Origin: Saprospiraceae bacterium
GTDB lineage: Bacteria > Bacteroidota > Bacteroidia > Chitinophagales > Saprospiraceae
Direction of reading: 5' to 3'
Length of the DNA stretch: 36,836 nucleotides
Assembly (NCBI GenBank): GCA_022841745.1
Contig: JALHQW010000073.1
Span: 1 to 36,836, forward strand
The position numbers were made by a program, and so were the translations under genes. The notes beneath the pieces are model-generated. The model did not search any database, was not told the DNA's origin, and saw only the letters and a program-made list of their open reading frames with translations. This document shows positions 31,417 through 36,836 of the stretch, in pieces. Numbering within the stretch: the first letter of the stretch is position 1; every line of letters begins with the position of its first letter.

Positions 31417-32643
31417 ATGAAAAAAATCTTACTCGCATTTTCGCTGCTGACGATGGGCACTTTGCTCGTTGCACAGACGGTGACGCCTTCGGCTTCAACC
31501 TACCAATTCGGCGATGATATTGTGATATCATTCACCGGCTCCACAGCTCCGTTGGATTGGGTGGGCATCTACAACGAGGGCGAAACCCCCGACCCAAACA
31601 ATGGCGGTGTGGCTTCTATCACCTGGTTCTACATTAATGGCACACAGGACAACTCCAACACAACCGTGATATCGAACGGCACGTTGACCTTCACGAATGA
31701 TTTGCCTGATGGTAACTACATCGTTCATCTGCTTTGCTGCGACGGCTATACGGTGATGGCTTCCAACAGTTTTACGGTGGAAGGCGGGGGGCCAGCCCCA
31801 TCGGAATTGTACCAGGATAACTTCCCCTTCGTAGGTGGCACGGTCACTTTCAACTATGCGGAAGGGCCGGGCAATTCCACAGATTGGATTGGCATTTACA
31901 AGAAGGGCGAATCCCCAGACCCGAACAATGGCGGTGTGGCATCTATCATGTTCCAATACACCACCGGTACGGAAGGTGAATTGACCTTCGACCTTAACGT
32001 GCCGGAAATACCCGCTGGCGAGTACGATGCACATTTTTTCTGCTGTGACGCTTACGATATTCTTGCCAGCACATCATTCAGGGTTTACGAACCAACCCAG
32101 CCCGGTATTTCGCCCGGCAGCCTCTTGATGGAAGATATCCCTATTACCTTCGATTTTTCTGGGGGCACTGGTTTCCTTTCCGATTGGGTAGGCATATACC
32201 CAGCAGGTGAAGTACCCGATGGCGACCCCGCTTCCATTAGTTTCTTATATGTGCCTGGCCCTGATGGACAAGTGACTTTTGATGCCACAACAGACCTAAC
32301 GCCGGGTACTATGTACGATGCCCATCTTTTCTGCTGCGATGGGTATGATATTATCGCCAGCTACGAAAACTGGACGGTGGCTGTCTTCAACTCCACCAAC
32401 GAAGTCAAAGACAATCCCATCCTTTTCAACGCAAGCACCCCAGGGCAGGGCAATGTGTGGTTGACTTTCAACGAGCCTGTGCAGGGCGAGGTTTGCCTTT
32501 TCAATACGATGGGGCAAAACATGCAAAGCCGCAATGTAGATGGCCAAGCCAGCATGAACATGACCAATTTGCAGCCTGGGTTCTACGCTGTGCTGTTCCA
32601 GGGCAAGCAAGGTGTCCAGACAGCGAAAGTCGTTGTGAAATAG
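31417..32643 (+). CDS. Secreted protein of three tandem SKICH-like repeats plus T9SS-type sorting domain
   Basis: The 408-residue product has a signal peptide (MKKILLAFSLLTMGTLLVAQ). It has three repeats, at about 24-123, 128-224 and 231-322. Each has the pattern D-W-[VI]-G-I-Y-x2-G-E-x-P-D-x near the start and Y-x-[VA]-H-[LF]-[LF]-C-C-D-x-Y-x-[VI]-[MLI]-A-S near the end. The same domain occurs once at the N-terminus of the upstream phosphatase. The DWVGI and later Gly-Tyr/Ala-Ser pattern resembles eukaryotic SKICH domains, a beta-sandwich fold linked to membrane and phosphoinositide proteins; this is inference. The C-terminal 80 residues (NPILFNASTPGQGNVWLTF) are close to the phosphatase C-terminus, so the two genes share both domain types. 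It may bind the substrate of the phosphatase. No catalytic motif is seen. Confidence 0.8.
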   Translation: MKKILLAFSLLTMGTLLVAQTVTPSASTYQFGDDIVISFTGSTAPLDWVGIYNEGETPDPNNGGVASITWFYINGTQDNSNTTVISNGTLTFTNDLPDGNYIVHLLCCDGYTVMASNSFTVEGGGPAPSELYQDNFPFVGGTVTFNYAEGPGNSTDWIGIYKKGESPDPNNGGVASIMFQYTTGTEGELTFDLNVPEIPAGEYDAHFFCCDAYDILASTSFRVYEPTQPGISPGSLLMEDIPITFDFSGGTGFLSDWVGIYPAGEVPDGDPASISFLYVPGPDGQVTFDATTDLTPGTMYDAHLFCCDGYDIIASYENWTVAVFNSTNEVKDNPILFNASTPGQGNVWLTFNEPVQGEVCLFNTMGQNMQSRNVDGQASMNMTNLQPGFYAVLFQGKQGVQTAKVVVK

Positions 32644-32650
32644 GGAGCTT

Positions 32651-32730
32651 CGAGTATCAAGTAACGAGTGACGAGTAGGGGGCAGTAAGCATCGAATTCC
32701 CCCCACTTGCAACTCGCAACTTGATACTCA
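32651..32730. repeat. Heptamer repeat CGAGTAA/ACGAGTG with inverted arm
   Basis: CGAGTATCAAGTAACGAGTG on the left is answered by ACTTGCAACTCGCAACTTG on the right, giving arms of about 31 bases that are imperfect reverse complements. It lies in the spacer before the SusC-like gene. A promoter for that gene would have to lie in or right after it. Confidence 0.82.
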
Positions 32731-32770
32731 AATTTGTCATTCTCTTAGGGAACCTAATTCGGAACTATCC

Positions 32771-35700
32771 ATGAAGCGCACCAACTTCTTACTCTCCTTC
32801 CTCTTCCTCTTTTTGGCATCCAATTTTGCGCTTGCGCAAACCCGCACCGTTACTGGCCGAGTAACCACCGATGAGGCTGGCACGGCTGCCCTTGGCGCTA
32901 CAATCATGGTCAAGAACACCGATTTTGGAACGGTGACCGACCCCGATGGAAATTACACTGTGGAGGTGGCAGGTACAGCGCCAGTGCTGGTTTTTAGCTT
33001 TGTGGGCTTTGTTACGCAGGAAGTGCCCATCGGCGTCAGCAATATCGTCAATGTGATGCTCGTTGAGGATGCCAAAGTATTGGGAGAGGTGGTGGTGACG
33101 GCCCTCGGCATCAAGAAGGAGAAGGCAAAATTGGGCTACGCCACCCAAGAAGTACAAGGCGAGAACCTACAAAAGGCCACCGAGGCCAACGTGGCCTCCA
33201 ACCTCGCCGGACGGGTGGCAGGCCTCACCATTTATACAAAGACCAACCTCTATGAAAACCCGGAGATACAACTGAGGGGAAGGAACACGCTTGTAGTTAT
33301 TGATGGCATACCGACCCAGACCGATTTTTGGAACATTAGTCCCAATGACATCGAGAGTGTCAGTGTGCTGAAAGGCACCGCTGCCGCTGCCCTGTATGGC
33401 TCATTGGGCATCAACGGCGCTATCATGGTTACTACCAAAAGAGGCAAAAAAGGAAGCGACGGCATGGAGGTCTCCTTCAACACGAGCAACCAATGGCAAG
33501 CGGGCTTTCTGAAAATCCCCGAAGTGCAGACCGAGTACGGCATGGGCTGGAACGGGCAGTACGCCTTCAAGGACGGCAAGGGCGGCGGTCTTTTCGATGA
33601 CTACGGCTACGTCTATGGCCCTAAGCTGAACCAGCCAGACCCCACCACTGCGAGCGGTTTTGTGGAACTACCGCAGTGGAACAGCCCCCGTGACCCCGTC
33701 ACCGGGGAACTCGTGCCACTGCCCTGGATTAGCCGTAGCAGTAGCAACCTGGACAAGTTCCTCCGCAACCAGTTTATCACCACCAACAACCTCAGCATTG
33801 CGGGCAAATCGGAGCGGAGCGACTACCGCCTCTCGCTCTCGCACATGTACCAGAAAGGCCAAGTGCCCAATACCCAACTCAACAGCACCACCGCCACCCT
33901 CTCTGGTGGACTGAAGCTGACCAAGCGAATGAAGGCCGAGGCCAGTATCAGCTACAACCGCCAGTATTCGCCCAACTACCCCAGCGCAGGCTATGGGGCG
34001 GACAACTATTTTTACAATATCGTGCTATGGATGGGACCGGAGGTGGACATTAACGATATGCAGGAATACTGGCAGCCGGGCAAGGAGGGCACCCAGCAGA
34101 AGACCTACAATTACACTTGGTACAACAACCCCTGGTACTTGGCCAACGAGTACCTGAAATCCTGGACGAGCAATGTCATCGTAGGGCAAGCAAACGTGAC
34201 CTACGATTTCACGAAAGACCTCAAGTTCATGGTGCGCAGCGGCATCACGACGAACAATACCTTCACCGACCGCAAGACGCCGTACAGCTTTATTTATTAT
34301 AGCAATGGCGCATCGCCATTCGGCAATTACTGGCTGCGCAGGGACGAGACTTTCCAAATCATCTCAGACGCCCTATTGACCTACAACAAATCACTCTTGG
34401 GCGGTGACCTCGAACTGACCGTAAGTGGTGGGGCAAGCCACCGCTTCAACGGCCTCGGGCGGGTGACCTCCAACACGGTCGGGCTGAACATCCCTGGACA
34501 TTACAACCTCCGCAACTCCATTGCGCCAGCGCAAACAACGAATGAGCTGTATGAAAAAGAAGTAAAAAGCGTGTATGGCTACGCTGATTTGAGCTACAAG
34601 CGGATGGTCTATGTCGGCATAACAGGCCGCAACGACTGGACATCGGCGCTGCAAAAGCCCTACAATTCCTTCTTCTACCCCTCGGCCACGCTCGGCCTGG
34701 TGTTTTCTGAAATGTTCAAAATGCCCGATTTCATCAGCTACCTGAAGCTGCGGGGCGCTTGGGCCGACGTGAGTACTGATCCCGACCCCTACAACACCCT
34801 GCGCACTTATGCCATTGGACAACGCTGGGACGGCGACCTCTCACTCGGGCTACCCGGCTCGCTCATCGCACCCGACATCAGACCGAACCAGACCATCTCG
34901 CAGGAGTACGGCACTGAGCTAAAACTACTGAAAAGCCGTATCGGGCTTGATTTTACCTACTTCACTTACGATGACCAGAACTTCATCGTGCAGGCTCCCG
35001 TTTCGCAGGCCACTGGTTACGACAGCAGGCTGGTGAACGGCGGCATCGTCAATCGAAAAGGCGTTGAAGTGGTACTTTCAGTAACGCCTGTGAAGACCAG
35101 CAATTTCCGCTGGGACATCAGTGCCAACTATAGCCACGCTTACAGTTATCGCAAAGAATACTATGGCGGCGACACCCTGCTGGGGGGCGTGAAAATCGGG
35201 GAGCGCATTGACGTTTACCGGGGTTGGGCCTGGCAGCGCTCGCCCGATGGCAAAATCGTGGTGGACGCCAACGGCCATCCGATGTGGATTGATCACCCCA
35301 TCAACCTCGGCCATTTAGATCCCGACTGGGTTTGGGGCGTGAACAATAGCTTTACCTGGAAAAACTTCAGTTTCAGCTTCCTTTTCGATGGCAGGGTGGG
35401 CGGCGTAATGTACAATGGCGTTGAGGCCAAACTCTATGAGGGCGGCACCCATCCCAACACCGCCAACCACTACCGGGACGAAAGCTACGCCGGGGAAGCC
35501 ACTTGGCTCATTGATGGGGTCGTCGTCACCGATGGAGCCGCCGAATGGGACATTCAAGGCAACCTCGTGAGCGATACCCGCCAGTTTGCACCCAACACGA
35601 CGAAAGTGAAGTACATTGACTACCTTTTTGACACCTATGTGAACGGTATTGATGAGTCGGTATTGGACGACCGCACCTTCTTCAAGCTACGGGAAGCTAC

Positions 35701-35890
35701 AATCACTTGGCAAGCGCCTTCGGGCTGGCTTCAAAAAACGCCGTTCAAATCGCTGAATTTCTCCATCGTGGGCCGCAACCTCATGCTGTTCACCAAAGTT
35801 CCATTCATGGACCCCGATGGGTTCACAGGGCAATTGCTCAATGAGCCTACTTATCGGAACATTGGGGTGAATTTGAATTGTGGGTTTTGA
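32771..35890 (+). CDS. SusC/RagA-family TonB-dependent outer-membrane receptor
   Basis: The 1039-residue product has a signal peptide (MKRTNFLLSFLFLFLASNFALAQ). A carboxypeptidase regulatory-like domain follows (about 24-110, TVTGRVTTDEAGTAALGATI). The TonB-dependent plug (about 112-225) carries GEVVVTALGIKKEKAKLGYA, NVASNLAGRVAGL, the SusC signature LVVIDGIPTQ, and SVLKGTAAAALYGSLGINGA. The rest is a 22-strand barrel ending in an aromatic residue (NIGVNLNCGF). With a SusD-like lipoprotein it would import a large nutrient by TonB energy. It is complete, but no SusD gene follows it. The only one in the window is upstream, beyond the phosphatase and the SKICH-like gene. The substrate is unknown. 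Confidence 0.95.
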   Translation: MKRTNFLLSFLFLFLASNFALAQTRTVTGRVTTDEAGTAALGATIMVKNTDFGTVTDPDGNYTVEVAGTAPVLVFSFVGFVTQEVPIGVSNIVNVMLVEDAKVLGEVVVTALGIKKEKAKLGYATQEVQGENLQKATEANVASNLAGRVAGLTIYTKTNLYENPEIQLRGRNTLVVIDGIPTQTDFWNISPNDIESVSVLKGTAAAALYGSLGINGAIMVTTKRGKKGSDGMEVSFNTSNQWQAGFLKIPEVQTEYGMGWNGQYAFKDGKGGGLFDDYGYVYGPKLNQPDPTTASGFVELPQWNSPRDPVTGELVPLPWISRSSSNLDKFLRNQFITTNNLSIAGKSERSDYRLSLSHMYQKGQVPNTQLNSTTATLSGGLKLTKRMKAEASISYNRQYSPNYPSAGYGADNYFYNIVLWMGPEVDINDMQEYWQPGKEGTQQKTYNYTWYNNPWYLANEYLKSWTSNVIVGQANVTYDFTKDLKFMVRSGITTNNTFTDRKTPYSFIYYSNGASPFGNYWLRRDETFQIISDALLTYNKSLLGGDLELTVSGGASHRFNGLGRVTSNTVGLNIPGHYNLRNSIAPAQTTNELYEKEVKSVYGYADLSYKRMVYVGITGRNDWTSALQKPYNSFFYPSATLGLVFSEMFKMPDFISYLKLRGAWADVSTDPDPYNTLRTYAIGQRWDGDLSLGLPGSLIAPDIRPNQTISQEYGTELKLLKSRIGLDFTYFTYDDQNFIVQAPVSQATGYDSRLVNGGIVNRKGVEVVLSVTPVKTSNFRWDISANYSHAYSYRKEYYGGDTLLGGVKIGERIDVYRGWAWQRSPDGKIVVDANGHPMWIDHPINLGHLDPDWVWGVNNSFTWKNFSFSFLFDGRVGGVMYNGVEAKLYEGGTHPNTANHYRDESYAGEATWLIDGVVVTDGAAEWDIQGNLVSDTRQFAPNTTKVKYIDYLFDTYVNGIDESVLDDRTFFKLREATITWQAPSGWLQKTPFKSLNFSIVGRNLMLFTKVPFMDPDGFTGQLLNEPTYRNIGVNLNCGF

Positions 35891-35922
35891 GGGTTGAAGG
35901 ATGTGCGTTGGCTTAGGCCTTC

Positions 35923-36690
35923 TTACTTATCAACCTTCTTCTCCTTCGGCTTCTTTTTCACCGCAGCCTCCAGCATCATGATTTTTTGCCAAACCATGCC
36001 CGAAAGCTCATGGGAAAGGGATTCTACCTCATACACGGTTTTTTGAACTTCCGTATCTTGGAAACATTGAACGTGAAGCGCCGCCAGCTTGGAGTTGATG
36101 GCCAATAACTCGGAGCAATAATCGAGGTAACGGGTAAGCTCGTAGGGGGTCATCCTGCGCTCTGGGGAAGAGGCCGTATTTTTGAATTCAGCTACGAGCG
36201 AGCCGGGGTCCTTGGTCAGTTGGTGCATGTCCACCACGTGAGCGATGGAGCGGAGCCGGTGCAGGGAGTTAAGCGCCGCCTTGCGCTTGATGCGGTTTTC
36301 GAGCGTGGCAAGGAACAGGATGGCCAATCCCAGGAAAATCAACTCATTGATGGCACTTTCGGCGCCCTGCAAGATTTCCATCAAGCCGCTTTCGCCAGCC
36401 GGGATATAGCGTATGGTCATCACACAGAGCCAACCCGTGAGGCCCATCAGCAAGCCGATGGTCAGGAACGTGACGATGCGGATAGGCCACAGCGGCTTGG
36501 GCAACTGCTCCACCAACTGCACCACGGCCGCCGCCACTTCGCTCAATTCTCCCGCCACCTTACCCAACCCAGAATCAGGGAAGCGCTCCTCAATCCGCAA
36601 ACGCAGCTTATCCAGCGTGCTAAGGATATGGGTAGGCCGCAGTTCGGAGTAGCGGCTTGGTGGAAATTTTATGGCAAAAAAGAAAGGCAT
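35923..36690 (-). CDS. Conserved hypothetical protein with two membrane helices
   Basis: The 255-residue product is not recognised. Residues about 68-95 (LWPIRIVTFLTIGLLMGLTG) and about 112-132 (AINELIFLGLAILFLATLEN) form two membrane helices with a short loop of about 16 residues. The N-terminal 65 residues and the C-terminal 120 residues are hydrophilic and mostly helical, and the tail is strongly basic (KKKPKEKKVDK), so both ends are probably cytoplasmic. The loop between the helices is the only part likely to face the periplasm. The gene is convergent with the SusC-like gene (32 bases apart), and nothing in the window suggests a partner. Confidence 0.7.
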   Translation of the reverse strand: MPFFFAIKFPPSRYSELRPTHILSTLDKLRLRIEERFPDSGLGKVAGELSEVAAAVVQLVEQLPKPLWPIRIVTFLTIGLLMGLTGWLCVMTIRYIPAGESGLMEILQGAESAINELIFLGLAILFLATLENRIKRKAALNSLHRLRSIAHVVDMHQLTKDPGSLVAEFKNTASSPERRMTPYELTRYLDYCSELLAINSKLAALHVQCFQDTEVQKTVYEVESLSHELSGMVWQKIMMLEAAVKKKPKEKKVDK

Positions 36691-36836
36691 ATTGTCAATT
36701 GGCAGTTAAAATTGTTCACTGACCTATTGCAAGCCAGATAGCTTTGAAAAATGAAAGATATAGCAGTGATGAGGTATTTGCTCGGATAAGGGAATAACCC
36801 TCCTATCAGAGCCAATTACTGTCTCTGCCTTTGTTT

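Overview
The window looks like chromosome from a member of the Bacteroidota, most likely in or near the Saprospiria (Lewinella/Haliscomenobacter-like). The evidence is: several large secreted proteins with type IX secretion (T9SS) C-terminal sorting domains, a SusC/SusD-type outer-membrane uptake pair, promoters of the TTTG-N19-TAnnTTTG type, start codons without Shine-Dalgarno sequences, and an ECF sigma/anti-sigma pair. No tRNA, rRNA, CRISPR array, integrase or transposase gene was seen.

Layout. Positions 131-4750 (+) hold two T9SS-exported surface proteins separated by a strong terminator. At 4764-6650 (-) is a subtilisin-family peptidase with a C-terminal SPOR domain and no signal peptide. 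Positions 6973-8393 (+) hold an ECF sigma factor and a zinc-finger/TPR anti-sigma candidate, followed by a two-way terminator and a helix-hairpin-helix protein (8448-9431, -). Positions 9649-13473 (-) encode a giant HYR/dockerin/cohesin-like T9SS protein with a long untranslated leader. Then come gpsA and an MFS transporter (-). Positions 16711-25325 (-) are a complete tryptophan operon. Positions 25418-27649 (-) encode a GH42-like glycosidase. Positions 27798-35890 (+) form a nutrient-uptake locus: SusD-like lipoprotein, PhoD-like phosphatase, an SKICH-like repeat protein and a SusC-like receptor. A two-TM protein of unknown function (35923-36690, -) closes the window.

The trp operon is the centrepiece. 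Its order is trpL-trpE-trpG-trpD-trpC-trpF-trpB-[GNAT-like gene, HTH gene]-trpA. A 27-codon leader peptide with three consecutive Trp codons is followed by a perfect terminator hairpin. The stop-codon region of the leader peptide is complementary to the 5' arm of that hairpin, which fits ribosome-mediated attenuation. The operon has two intrusions: a retropepsin-like gene on the opposite strand between trpE and trpG, and a putative GNAT/Xre toxin-antitoxin-like pair between trpB and trpA, with its own palindromic operator candidate.

The most unusual signal is the amount of small palindromic or heptameric repeat DNA. At least seven different 7-bp words (GACGGTT, TTGGCTG, CCAGTAT, TCATTGG, GCGGATT, TATCTTA and CGAGTAA types) occur as short tandem arrays, usually with an inverted partner arm, and fill many spacers. 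Three of these arrays lie in frame inside genes or gene ends (trpE, the glycosidase, the HYR protein). A separate palindromic element of about 110 bp is inserted in frame, in the same reading frame, in both trpF and trpD. Another palindrome encodes part of the TrpB N-terminus. These resemble in concept the protein-coding palindromic elements known from Rickettsia, but here they sit in an essential-type biosynthetic operon of a Bacteroidota genome.
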